64,000 nt of DNA, taken from contig NZ_SCVH01000154.1 of the NCBI RefSeq assembly GCF_004296935.1, positions 1-64,000 on the forward strand, written 5' to 3'. The stretch comes from Reyranella sp. GTDB taxonomy: Bacteria; Pseudomonadota; Alphaproteobacteria; Reyranellales; Reyranellaceae. Under the pieces are notes generated by a model. The model was given only the letters and a program-made list of their open reading frames with translations, made no database searches and was not told where the DNA came from. The position numbers and the translations under genes are program-made. Below, in pieces: positions 26,141-34,078 of this stretch; within the stretch, counting starts at the first letter, position 1; each line of letters starts with the position of its first letter.

Positions 26141-27048
26141 GCGAGCCATCCCCTGGCTGGCGGACCCGATGCATCGCCGAGGACGATTCCGTCGCAGAGC
26201 AGACCGGCCACGTAGCTGAACGTTCCGAGCGTCGTGACCAGAATGTCGGCCTCGATCATTTCCCGCATGCTCCAGAGCGGGTCGGCATCGAGAAATAGAG
26301 CGCTCTCCGGGATATCAAGCGCATGGAATTCTTCCGCATGTCCCTGGGAGAAGAGGCGTAGCGTGTAGACGACGCCCTGGGCGTCGAGCACGGAGCGAAG
26401 CCGCGCGAGCGTTCGGGCGAGGCGCGGCAGGTCGGTCGAATCCCCTGAGTGGAAATCGCGGCGATTGCGCCGGCGGGCATGAACGCAGACGGAGAGAACC
26501 TCGTTCTTCCGCGGCGACTTGTTGGCGTAGTACCTGCGGCGGAACTCGAGGATGGTGGCGTCGTCGAAGTCAGGCTCGGACGCTTCGATGCCGAACAGGG
26601 CATGCAGCGTCGGAAAGGTGAAGGCGTAGTTGACCGTGTCGCCACCGTCGCGGCGGCTCCGGGATTCACCTTCGCCCAGATTGAAATGCGATTCCCAGGC
26701 CTCGGCCCAGGCCTGCATCGGCCGGTCGGCATGATGGATCTGCGAAAAGGGCGTGTGGACGTAGGTGAGACCCGTGGCGCGGGCGAAGTCGATCGCGCGC
26801 ATCGTCATGAGCGCCTGCGAGCCCGCGCCTTCGTCCGTGGACGCATCGCAGGTGATCTGCCGGAGCTTCGGTCCGCCGCAGAGCTGGCGGAGCCAGGCGC
26901 GGAACAGCACGTCCTGCGCCGTGAAGTGCGGAGCGCGTCCGAGGGCTCCCTTCACGACGTTCTTGACCCAGCTGCGCGCGTAGCCCAGCGACCCACCGGC
27001 CAGGAACCTCGGCACGACACCCTTAGATGCCTGTGCGGGCGGCGTCAT
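26065..27048 (-). CDS. Fucosyltransferase-like (GT11/GT23-type) protein in the lasso cluster
   Basis: A 327-residue protein. The stretch LSVCVHARRRNRRDFHSGDS resembles the basic nucleotide-sugar motif (HxRRxD-like) of alpha-1,2/alpha-1,6 fucosyltransferases and NodZ. DPLWSMREMIEADILVTTLG followed by TFSYVAGLLCDG resembles their conserved SSFSxxA block. The donor sugar is unknown and the family call is by pattern only. It begins inside the stop of the dioxygenase gene (ATGA). Its last 76 bp run under the end of the ABC exporter on the other strand. It may glycosylate the lasso peptide or another product. Confidence 0.55.
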   Translation of the reverse strand: MTPPAQASKGVVPRFLAGGSLGYARSWVKNVVKGALGRAPHFTAQDVLFRAWLRQLCGGPKLRQITCDASTDEGAGSQALMTMRAIDFARATGLTYVHTPFSQIHHADRPMQAWAEAWESHFNLGEGESRSRRDGGDTVNYAFTFPTLHALFGIEASEPDFDDATILEFRRRYYANKSPRKNEVLSVCVHARRRNRRDFHSGDSTDLPRLARTLARLRSVLDAQGVVYTLRLFSQGHAEEFHALDIPESALFLDADPLWSMREMIEADILVTTLGTFSYVAGLLCDGIVLGDASGPPARGWLAYDANGDFDSEALGLAINLPSTSAR

Positions 27049-28007
27049 TCTTGCGGCGAGGTTGCTTCAAAGATCCGCTCGGCGAGCGGCAGGTGCCGCC
27101 GCAGAAGGGGCTCGAACTCCGTGTACTCTCGAAGCGCCTTGACGATCGCGAACAGACGCGTCCTGAAAGGTGGCAGCGCCGCGCGCGGGTCGATCAACGG
27201 CCGTTCGAAGCGACGTGTCTTTGCATCCCGCGACCGAAATTCCAGGGCCAGGCTTACGCGCGGCACGGCACTGCCGGAGTTGGCGCCGCCCCAATGAAGC
27301 ACATCGCCACGCCAGCCGATCAGCGATCCCGGCGGAACCGGCAAGGCGACGACGTCCTGCAAGGTCTTGCGGAACAATGTGTCCGGCATGCTGTCCTGGG
27401 CCTTGATCGCGTCGGCGACCTCGCGCGACCTGCGATCGGGCACCAGGAACATACAGCCGTTCTCCACGGTGGCCTCCGAAAGCGGGATCCAGAGCGACAG
27501 GAACGTGTCGCCGCCTCCTCGGCAGTCGTCATGCGGGCGCCATCCGGCCACGCCCTTCGCGTCCGGAACCCAGTGCGCCCAGACGACGGTGTTCTGCACG
27601 AAGTCCGGGCCGAGCGAGGCCTCGAGAAAGGCAGATATCGATGGTGTTCGCGCGACGCTCCAGAAGTCGTCGTAGACGAAGGCGAAGGCCACCGGCCAGC
27701 CATCGGCGCGGACCGCCCTGGCGATGTCATGCATCCGGGCGATCCACTCGCGATCGAACACCTGTTTCAGACAGAAATAGCCGTCCTCGTCGAGGCGACT
27801 CTTCTCGCGAACGGCGTCCTGCAGCGCGATCCGGGCGTGGTCGCCGGAGACGACCTTCTCTTCGATCGAGGCAAAAGGCACCAGCCGCCGCCACCGTTCG
27901 ACATCGAGCGCAGCTCCGAACCGTTCCGCCACTTCGTCTGGCGACAGTTCCGCCTGCTTCAGCAGAGCCTCCGCCGCGCCGGCAAACCTGTCAGGCGCGC
28001 CGCTCAT
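27045..28007 (-). CDS. Phytanoyl-CoA dioxygenase family (Fe/2-oxoglutarate) enzyme 1
   Basis: A 320-residue non-haem iron oxygenase. The facial triad is visible as H-D in GWRPHDDCRGGG and the distal His in GDVLHWGGANS, with the 2-oxoglutarate-binding Arg in AVPRVSLALEFRS. An N-terminal extension of about 70 residues precedes the FDREWIARMHDIARAV domain start. ATG 28007 overlaps the previous stop (ATGA), and its own stop overlaps the next start, so three genes are translationally locked. Likely role is hydroxylation of a cluster product, by context only. Confidence 0.83.
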   Translation of the reverse strand: MSGAPDRFAGAAEALLKQAELSPDEVAERFGAALDVERWRRLVPFASIEEKVVSGDHARIALQDAVREKSRLDEDGYFCLKQVFDREWIARMHDIARAVRADGWPVAFAFVYDDFWSVARTPSISAFLEASLGPDFVQNTVVWAHWVPDAKGVAGWRPHDDCRGGGDTFLSLWIPLSEATVENGCMFLVPDRRSREVADAIKAQDSMPDTLFRKTLQDVVALPVPPGSLIGWRGDVLHWGGANSGSAVPRVSLALEFRSRDAKTRRFERPLIDPRAALPPFRTRLFAIVKALREYTEFEPLLRRHLPLAERIFEATSPQE

Positions 28008-28819
28008 CCCCGGAAGGGCTCGCCCGGCAGCAAGGCACCGCGAACATGCGAGAACAGCGTCCGCATATCCTCGGGAATGCCCTCGAAGAATGCCGGCTCG
28101 AAGACCAGGCGCTGCTGAGCCGCCTTGATGAAGTTGACGGGATCCTGGTACCAGCGCCTCGCGTAGGTGGCATAGACCATCGGCCGGGGCCGATCGGACC
28201 GGTTCGGCGCACCGCTGTGGATGAGCCGGAAATCCCACAGCACGCAGGAGCCCACCGGAATGACCGGTCGCTCGGGCGGCACATCCTCCTTTGGCCCTAG
28301 CCACCGATGGCTGCCCGGCCAAAGGGCGGTGGTTCCCGAAACCTCGTTCATCTCGACCAGGGGCAGAGCGAAGGTGAGCGCGTGCGCGGGCAGGAGCGCC
28401 GAGATTTCCGAGCCGAACAACGGCGGGCCGTCGGGATGGGGGTGTTGGGCTTCGGACCCGACGAGCGAGATGATGGCACCGAAAGCCTCGAGGACCGCGT
28501 CGTGGCCGAGGACTTCCCGGACCAGGGCGATCACATAGGGATTGGCGAAGACCAGGGGAGCGCCGAGGTTTCCGGACAGGTGAAGCGGGATCATGAACCG
28601 CTTGTCGCCGACCTCCAGCGAATCCTCGGGCTCGCGATCTGTTATGTAGTCCTTATATCGGTCGTTGAATTCGTCGTGTAGGCCGCGAACGGCATCTTCG
28701 GGAAGGACATGATCGAGGATTGCGTAGCCATGTCGTGTAAAGCAATCGGCCGCCGCGCGAATCTGCTCGGATTGAGCGAGGGCGTCGGTCGAAACGCCCT
28801 GACAGTCGATTCTTATCAT
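28004..28819 (-). CDS. Phytanoyl-CoA dioxygenase family (Fe/2-oxoglutarate) enzyme 2
   Basis: A 271-residue PhyH-type oxygenase. CFTRHGYAILDHVLPEDAVR opens the fold, HPHPDGPP holds the His-x-Asp iron pair, FRLIHSGAPNRSD the distal His, and RPRPMVYATYARRW the 2-oxoglutarate Arg. It is a distant paralogue of the next gene, not a recent copy. It is the first gene of the leftward trio. A promoter match ends almost at the ATG, and GGAGG lies rather far (about 13 bases) upstream, so it may be translated from a leaderless transcript. Confidence 0.83.
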   Translation of the reverse strand: MIRIDCQGVSTDALAQSEQIRAAADCFTRHGYAILDHVLPEDAVRGLHDEFNDRYKDYITDREPEDSLEVGDKRFMIPLHLSGNLGAPLVFANPYVIALVREVLGHDAVLEAFGAIISLVGSEAQHPHPDGPPLFGSEISALLPAHALTFALPLVEMNEVSGTTALWPGSHRWLGPKEDVPPERPVIPVGSCVLWDFRLIHSGAPNRSDRPRPMVYATYARRWYQDPVNFIKAAQQRLVFEPAFFEGIPEDMRTLFSHVRGALLPGEPFRG

Positions 28820-28825
28820 GCGTAC

Positions 28826-28854
28826 CGCTTACGCCTCCGATATGGCTGTATCAA
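28826..28854 (-). promoter_or_regulatory. Candidate sigma70-type promoter of the dioxygenase-glycosyltransferase operon
   Basis: On the minus strand TTGATA (28854-28849) is followed after exactly 17 bp by TAAGCG (28831-28826). Transcription would start at about 28819, the first base of the ATG. The -10 is weak (three of six consensus bases). Confidence 0.35.
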
Positions 28855-28917
28855 CCATCGGGGAAGTCAAAGCGCTGTGCAATAGCCCCTGAAGGCGCCG
28901 ACTTGGCAGGAGCCCGC

Positions 28918-29865
28918 GTGAGAGCCCGTTACCGCTACAGAGTCTACGGCCTGGTGATCGAAAGCGAGTTGCGCCTGACCTCGGTGGAAGAGCTTGCCGA
29001 CGGCGAAGGCCAGCCCGCGATCACGCTTGCCTTCGCCTCGCCCGACCATTTCCGGACGATCGCGCCCGGCCGCGCGCCCGACCCCGACGACTGGGTGCAG
29101 CACGTCGTGCTCGAGGACGGCAGCGTCTATGTAAAGGCCGACGGCGTCTTCGAGACCCAGATCTCCGCCGATGGACGAAACGTGATCTGCACGAGGCCGG
29201 GCGACATCGACCAGAGGTCGTTCGAAGCCAACCTGCTGAACTTCGTCGTGAGCGCGTCCCTCACGCTCCAGGGAGAAGAGACGCTTCACTCGACCGTGGT
29301 CGAGACCGACGGCCGCGCCGTCGGGCTGCTGGGTCTCAGCGGTGCGGGAAAGTCGACGCTCGCCGCCTTCCTCATCAGCCAGGGGGCAGATCTCGTCACC
29401 GACGACATGCTGCGCGTGAGCTTCTCCGCCGGCGCGCTGTTGGCCTATCCCGGCCCCTATCGCCTCAAGCTGCTCGACGAACCCGGCAAGAGATTCCTCC
29501 CAGGCGCGATGGCGGATGGCTTTTTCAACTCGCTGAGCGGCAAGGTCATGATCCAGCCGCGCGCGAGCGTCCCGTCGCGCCGCCAGCCCATGCCGCTGGC
29601 CGCCCTGTTTCACCTCGGCCACCCGGACGATCAGCCCGGCGTCGAAGGGGTTTCCCGTTCGCGGCTTGGCGGCGTCGAGCTCGCCCGAGTCATCATATCG
29701 TCGACGATGGACACCCGATATGCTCTGCCCGGCCGGCTGGCGCGGCAGATCGAGTTTGCGGCCCGAGTCGCCCGCACGCTCCCGGTCTACGAGCTGCGCT
29801 ATCCCAGGAGCATCGATGCCATGGATGACGTTGCCGAAGAAATCCATCGGGCGATCCGGACGTGA
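28918..29865 (+). CDS. HPr kinase-like protein, probable lasso peptide kinase
   Basis: A 315-residue protein with an HprK-type P-loop (LLGLSGAGKSTLAAFLISQG) followed by ADLVTDDMLRV, matching the HPr-serine-kinase-related enzymes found in lasso clusters. Such kinases (for example in the paeninodin pathway) phosphorylate the C-terminal Ser of the precursor, and the precursor encoded here does end in Ser. GTG 28918 has AGGAG five bases upstream and is preferred to TTG 28903. The stop overlaps the next GTG (GTGA). Confidence 0.82.
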   Translation: MRARYRYRVYGLVIESELRLTSVEELADGEGQPAITLAFASPDHFRTIAPGRAPDPDDWVQHVVLEDGSVYVKADGVFETQISADGRNVICTRPGDIDQRSFEANLLNFVVSASLTLQGEETLHSTVVETDGRAVGLLGLSGAGKSTLAAFLISQGADLVTDDMLRVSFSAGALLAYPGPYRLKLLDEPGKRFLPGAMADGFFNSLSGKVMIQPRASVPSRRQPMPLAALFHLGHPDDQPGVEGVSRSRLGGVELARVIISSTMDTRYALPGRLARQIEFAARVARTLPVYELRYPRSIDAMDDVAEEIHRAIRT

Positions 29866-30311
29866 GGCGACTGGCCGCCTTCTTCGCATTGCCGCGCCGC
29901 GATCAGGTGCTGCTGATCGAGGCATTCGCAACGCTCGCCATCGTCCGCAGTGCGCTGCATCTGGTCACGATCGAGCGCCTGCGTGGCTGGGCCAGCCATC
30001 TCAAGGGAGGAACCAAGCCGGTCGACCGTGTCGTCTGGGCCGTTCGCACGGCTTCGCGATGGATGCCCGGCGCAACGTGTCTGTGCTCGGCGCTCGCCCT
30101 TCAGCGTCTGCTCTCGGCGCAGGGTCTCGCTTCGGAGCTTCACATCGGCGTCGCCCACGAGCCGCACGGCATTGCGGCCCATGCCTGGATTCTTCACGAA
30201 GGCCGCGTGCTGATCGGCGAGGAGGGGCAGGACCGCTACACCATACTCACGACCTGGCGCGCGGGCGATCCTTCGGGTGATGCGAGCGCGCGCAACCTCA
30301 CGCCGGGCTAG
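29862..30311 (+). CDS. Lasso peptide biosynthesis B2 protein (leader peptidase)
   Basis: A 149-residue transglutaminase-like cysteine protease that cuts the leader from the precursor. The catalytic Cys is C73 (or C75) in MPGATCLCSALALQRLL, and the His is H107 in GIAAHAWILHEG, both in the McjB C-terminal pattern. The N-terminal recognition half of McjB is absent and is provided by the separate PqqD-like gene at 32226. Starts with GTG overlapping the kinase stop. Confidence 0.9.
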   Translation: MRRLAAFFALPRRDQVLLIEAFATLAIVRSALHLVTIERLRGWASHLKGGTKPVDRVVWAVRTASRWMPGATCLCSALALQRLLSAQGLASELHIGVAHEPHGIAAHAWILHEGRVLIGEEGQDRYTILTTWRAGDPSGDASARNLTPG

Positions 30312-30313
30312 AA

Positions 30314-32098
30314 TTGTTCGCCGCGGTTTTCAATCTTCACGCCGGGCCGATCGATGCGCAGCAGCTCCGTCTGGGCACGAGCGACAACCCGGACATCAAA
30401 CTGTTCGGCGACTCCGGCCGGGCCGCCTTCATCTGTTCCAGCGCCGATTCGTCCGGTACCCCCGGGGAGAAATGCGCCATTCATTCCCTGGGCAGCCGCT
30501 ACTGGATCGTTGGGCGCATCCGGCTCGATGCGCGCGCCGACCTTCAGGCGCGACTGGCGGCGCAGATCGGGGATCAGCTCGAGGCGATCCCGGATGCGCT
30601 TCTGTGCCTGCATGCCTATGCCAAGTGGGGCGAGCGGTTCGTCGAGTTTCTCGCCGGCGATTTTTCCTTTGTCCTGTGGGACGACGAGCGGCAAAGCCTG
30701 GTCGGTGTCCGCGACCAGATGGGTGTACGGCTGCTGTTCCATGCCAAGACGGGAAACACCTGGCTCATCAGCGATTCGCTCGACTGGATGGCCACCCGGA
30801 CAGCGAGCAGCCGCGACCTCGACGACTACTGGATCGCCGATTTCCTGACCGTCGGCTTTTCTCTCGAGTTCGAGCGGACCGTCTACCGGGACATCCACCG
30901 GCTTGCTCCCGCCCACGTCATCAAGCTCGGCGATGCCGGAGCAACCGTTCGACGCTATTGGCGCTTCGAGATCAACGAGCCGATTCATTTCCGTGATCCG
31001 CGAACCTACACCGAGCGCTTTCGGGAATTGCTGTCACACGCCATCGCCGACCGGCTGCCAGCGGGCAGGGTGGGCATCTCCATGAGCGGCGGACTCGATT
31101 CCACGACGCTCGCCGCCTGCGCCGTCGACATAACCGGGGACACCGCGCGGGTCGTCGCGGAATGCGAACACTACGAGGAGGTGATGCACATCAGAGAGGA
31201 TCATTTCGCTTCCCTGGCAGCCCGTCGTCTCGGAATCGAGTTGCGGATCAGGATCGCCGACGAATTCGCCTACGATCCGCAATGGCGTTCGCGCAATATC
31301 CGATGCCCTGAGCCGACGACATCGATCCTCAACGTCCACTACCTTCGCCAGATCGACCGCGACCTGGCGCATTTCGCTCCTGTCTGGTTCGAAGGCGAAG
31401 GGCCGGACAACGCGCTTACTTTCGAACGAAACAGCTACCTCGAATGGCTGTTCAGGCGCCGCTCCTGGCGCCGGCTTGCCGGAGCGCTTTTCCAGTACAC
31501 CCGGGTCAAGGGCCTCGCCGGCTGGGCTCAAACATTGAGACGCCATGCCCGCCCGCAACGGGGGCCCGAAGGGCCCGACACGCCGCCATCATGGCTCAAC
31601 CGGGATTTCGTCGATCGCCTGAATTTGGCGGAGCGTATCGCGACCCTGGGCGAAGGTGGCGACACATCTCACTCCTGGCGCCCCCGGGCGATCGCCTCCT
31701 TCACGAGCCCCTTCTGGCAGAGCGACCTCGACAACATGAATTTCATGGAGTCGCTGACGCCAATCGTGCGGCGTCATCCCTACCTCGACCTCCGCGTCGC
31801 CGAATTCATGCTCTCCGTACCTCCGATTCCCTGGGGCTGGAAAAAGCACCTGATGCGCGAGGCGATGAGGGGGCGACTGCCTACCGAAGTGCTCGAGCGT
31901 GAAAAGACGCCCCTTGCCTGCTATCCGGACGTGGCAATGATGCGCAAATATGGCCTGCCGGAACTCTCGAGAGGACATCGGCTCGACCACTATGTCGACG
32001 CACGGTCCCTGCCGACGGCCGATGCTTCGGACGCAGAACTCTATCTCGCCACGGGAGCCCTGGCGCTCGATCACTGGCTGCTCCAAGAGCGTTCCTGA
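30314..32098 (+). CDS. Asparagine-synthetase-like lasso macrolactam synthetase (C protein)
   Basis: A 594-residue ATP-dependent enzyme expected to adenylate an Asp/Glu side chain in the core and close the isopeptide ring. An N-terminal glutaminase-like domain lacks the catalytic Cys2, as in McjC. The synthetase domain has the PP-loop SMSGGLDSTTLAACA at residues 256-270 and the later WFEGEGPDN segment. The TTG start at 30314 follows the B2 stop by two bases; no better start lies nearby. The C-terminal LACYPDVAMMRKYGLPELS region is typical of lasso C proteins. Confidence 0.9.
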   Translation: MFAAVFNLHAGPIDAQQLRLGTSDNPDIKLFGDSGRAAFICSSADSSGTPGEKCAIHSLGSRYWIVGRIRLDARADLQARLAAQIGDQLEAIPDALLCLHAYAKWGERFVEFLAGDFSFVLWDDERQSLVGVRDQMGVRLLFHAKTGNTWLISDSLDWMATRTASSRDLDDYWIADFLTVGFSLEFERTVYRDIHRLAPAHVIKLGDAGATVRRYWRFEINEPIHFRDPRTYTERFRELLSHAIADRLPAGRVGISMSGGLDSTTLAACAVDITGDTARVVAECEHYEEVMHIREDHFASLAARRLGIELRIRIADEFAYDPQWRSRNIRCPEPTTSILNVHYLRQIDRDLAHFAPVWFEGEGPDNALTFERNSYLEWLFRRRSWRRLAGALFQYTRVKGLAGWAQTLRRHARPQRGPEGPDTPPSWLNRDFVDRLNLAERIATLGEGGDTSHSWRPRAIASFTSPFWQSDLDNMNFMESLTPIVRRHPYLDLRVAEFMLSVPPIPWGWKKHLMREAMRGRLPTEVLEREKTPLACYPDVAMMRKYGLPELSRGHRLDHYVDARSLPTADASDAELYLATGALALDHWLLQERS

Positions 32099-32124
32099 CA
32101 CCTCGAGATCACGATTTATTGCAT

Positions 32125-32153
32125 TTGATCTGCAGGGAAACACTTGGTAAATT
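32125..32153 (+). promoter_or_regulatory. Candidate promoter ahead of B1 and the lasso precursor
   Basis: TTGATC (32125-32130) and TAAATT (32148-32153) are separated by 17 bp in a locally AT-rich gap just after the cyclase gene. A separate promoter would let the recognition protein and precursor be made in excess of the enzymes upstream. Confidence 0.42.
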
Positions 32154-32225
32154 CACAATAGCGCTTGGGATGAACTCTCAAGCGAATTCTGCTCGTCCTC
32201 TCGACGGGCTTCAGGACGAATCGGC

Positions 32226-32504
32226 ATGGTCCAGCCCCTCGTGGTTTTCAAGCGATCGACGCGGCAGGTTTCCTGCAGGATCAACGATGAGGTCGCGATT
32301 CTCGATCTCGATCGTGCGATTTATTTTGGACTCCAAGGGGTTGGCGTCCATATCTGGGATTCGCTCGAGCAACCCCGATCCGTTGCCGACCTTTGTGCTT
32401 CGGTCCAGGCTGAATTCGACGTATCGGAGGCTGCTTGCCGGGCGGATGTGTTGCAGATCCTGGCGAGTCTGGAGGAAGAGCGCCTCGTTGAGAAGACAGG
32501 ATGA
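32226..32504 (+). CDS. PqqD-like RiPP recognition element (lasso B1 protein)
   Basis: A 92-residue PqqD-fold protein that should bind the precursor's leader and present it to the B2 peptidase and cyclase. DEVAILDLDRAIYFGLQGVG and IWDSLEQPRSVADLC match the fold, and the acidic helix-turn ending LQILASLEEERLVEK is typical. AGGA lies nine bases before the ATG. Together with the gene at 29862 it forms a split B system. Confidence 0.88.
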   Translation: MVQPLVVFKRSTRQVSCRINDEVAILDLDRAIYFGLQGVGVHIWDSLEQPRSVADLCASVQAEFDVSEAACRADVLQILASLEEERLVEKTG

Positions 32505-32567
32505 ATGCGACCCGCCCGCCAGCGAGATCACGCCGGCCGGGCGATCGTCAAAGCGAAAGGCCATGCC

Positions 32568-32777
32568 ATGATGGATAACTCAATGAACAAGACTGAGGGG
32601 ACTTCGGAGTCGACACAGCCACCGGCAAAGAAGCCCTACGAGAAGCCCGTCCTCTCCAAGCTCGGCGCCCTGCGCGATCTCACCATGACCAAGAGCTCCA
32701 AGGGTGGCGGAGACGGAAAGTACAAGAGATTCACCGGGCGCGGCGGCCGGCATCTGGTCAGCGATATCCGGTCCTGA
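32568..32777 (+). CDS. Lasso peptide precursor
   Basis: A 69-residue precursor. The leader carries Y24-x2-P27-x-L29-x3-G33-x5-T39, the proteobacterial/actinobacterial lasso consensus with the penultimate Thr at 39. This predicts a core starting at T41 (TKSSKGGGD), with D49 at ring position 9. If T41 is instead the penultimate Thr, the core starts at S43 and D49 is position 7. The core tail is strongly basic and Gly-rich (KYKRFTGRGGRHLV) and ends DIRS, offering a C-terminal Ser to the cluster's kinase. AAAGG precedes ATG 32568; ATG 32571 is equally possible. Confidence 0.88.
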   Translation: MMDNSMNKTEGTSESTQPPAKKPYEKPVLSKLGALRDLTMTKSSKGGGDGKYKRFTGRGGRHLVSDIRS

Positions 32778-32821
32778 TCTCGTTTGGATCGTTGCCGGGT
32801 TTGTCCCCTGCCGTAACGACA

Positions 32822-32839
32822 GCCGAGACCCTTCTCGGC
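32822..32839 (+). other. Small hairpin after the lasso precursor gene
   Basis: GCCGAGA (32822-32828) pairs perfectly with TCTCGGC (32833-32839) around a CCCT loop, 45 bp after the precursor stop. There is no U-run, so it is more likely a transcript-stabilising or processing hairpin than a full terminator. Confidence 0.4.
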
Positions 32840-32883
32840 GCGCGTGATCGCTAATTACAGCTCACGCATAATTGGGGCCGCCA

Positions 32884-34038
32884 ATGCCGGGCGTTCGAAC
32901 AGGCGGCGCTGAATTCGACCTGCTCTGTCTGGCGACGCGGCCGAAGCCGGACCTGACGCGCATCCGGGCTTTGCTTCACACGGGAATCGACCATCCGTCG
33001 TTGACCCGGCTCGCCGAAGGCCACGGCGTGCGGCCCCAGCTGTTCCAAAGCCTGAGCGATGTTTCCTGGGAAGCCGTTCCCGAGACCGAGAGAGACTCGC
33101 TGGAGCGCTTTCGCCAGCGGCACCTCGTGCGGACGCTCACCTTGTCCGGCGAGCTCCACCGCCTGGCAACGGCGTTCGAAGGCAAGGCCATTCCCTTCGT
33201 CGCCTTCAAGGGCCCTGCCCTGGCCATCGCCCTCTACGGCGACTTGGCCCGCCGCGAGTACAACGACATCGACGTCCTGGTGCCCGAGCACCGGCTGGAC
33301 GATGCCGAGGACGTTGTGGCCGCACTGGGATATCTGAGCGGCCAGGGCGACCGGGCTTTCCGGCGAGCATTCCTCGCGCATCTACGCCAAACCGCTTTCG
33401 CGCGCGCCGATGGCGACGCCGCGATCGACCTGCATTGGGCCTTGAGCGGCCCACATGTGCCCTTTCCCCTGAAGACGGCCGATGTCTGGAACGACCTCCG
33501 CCGGATATCGATCGGCGATCGCGACATTCCAACCATCGCCGGTGCGAACCTGGCGCTGCTGCTCGCCGGTCACGGAACGAAAGAGGTTTGGAAGCTCCTG
33601 AAATGGGTCAGCGACTTTGCCCTGATGATCGATCGCCACCGCGACCTCGACTGGTCCGAGATTCATCGACGCGCCCGGGCGCAGGGCTGCGGCGATGCGA
33701 TTCTCCTTGGCTGCGCGATGACGCGGGAGCTGCTCGACGTCGCGGTCCCCGGCGCACTGGCCGGTCTCCTCGCGCAAAGCGATCGGGTCCATTCCCGCGC
33801 GCTGTTGCTGGCTGAGCGCATGCGCGCCGGGCAACTGCCGTCGTCGCAGGGGGAAAACTTCTCCGACCTCGGCCTTTGCGACAGGCGCCTGGACCGGATC
33901 AAAGGGACCCTGAGGCTCGCCTTCACGCCGACCCCTGGCGACTATGCTGCCTTGAAGCTCCCGCCGGCCCTCTGGGGAGCGTACTATGCGACCCGTCCGT
34001 TCCGGCTTGCCTTCAAGACCCTCGCCGGAACCGGCTGA
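32884..34038 (+). CDS. Nucleotidyltransferase-family protein of the lasso cluster
   Basis: A 384-residue protein of the uncharacterised nucleotidyltransferase family common in lasso clusters. The active site is visible in VAFKGPALAIALYGDLARRE and YNDIDVLVPE (the D-x-D pair). In the pseudomycoidin pathway a homologous enzyme acts after the kinase and decorates the phosphorylated Ser, so a kinase-then-transferase relay is plausible here. ATG 32884 has GGGG seven bases upstream; the TTG at 32872 is an alternative. Confidence 0.8.
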   Translation: MPGVRTGGAEFDLLCLATRPKPDLTRIRALLHTGIDHPSLTRLAEGHGVRPQLFQSLSDVSWEAVPETERDSLERFRQRHLVRTLTLSGELHRLATAFEGKAIPFVAFKGPALAIALYGDLARREYNDIDVLVPEHRLDDAEDVVAALGYLSGQGDRAFRRAFLAHLRQTAFARADGDAAIDLHWALSGPHVPFPLKTADVWNDLRRISIGDRDIPTIAGANLALLLAGHGTKEVWKLLKWVSDFALMIDRHRDLDWSEIHRRARAQGCGDAILLGCAMTRELLDVAVPGALAGLLAQSDRVHSRALLLAERMRAGQLPSSQGENFSDLGLCDRRLDRIKGTLRLAFTPTPGDYAALKLPPALWGAYYATRPFRLAFKTLAGTG

Positions 34039-34078
34039 TGCATTCGACGAGGCGCAGCGACAGTTGCGGACACCGGGC

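Noticed and set aside
27045..28322. A longer 425-codon reading of dioxygenase 1
   Set aside because: The first 105 codons overlap dioxygenase 2 in another frame and look like antisense text; ATG 28007 with a 4-nt overlap is better.
32119..32571. A 150-codon frame overlapping the PqqD-like gene as an alternative small protein
   Set aside because: It is a shifted frame of B1 with no domain content; B1 matches the PqqD fold and has a ribosome site.
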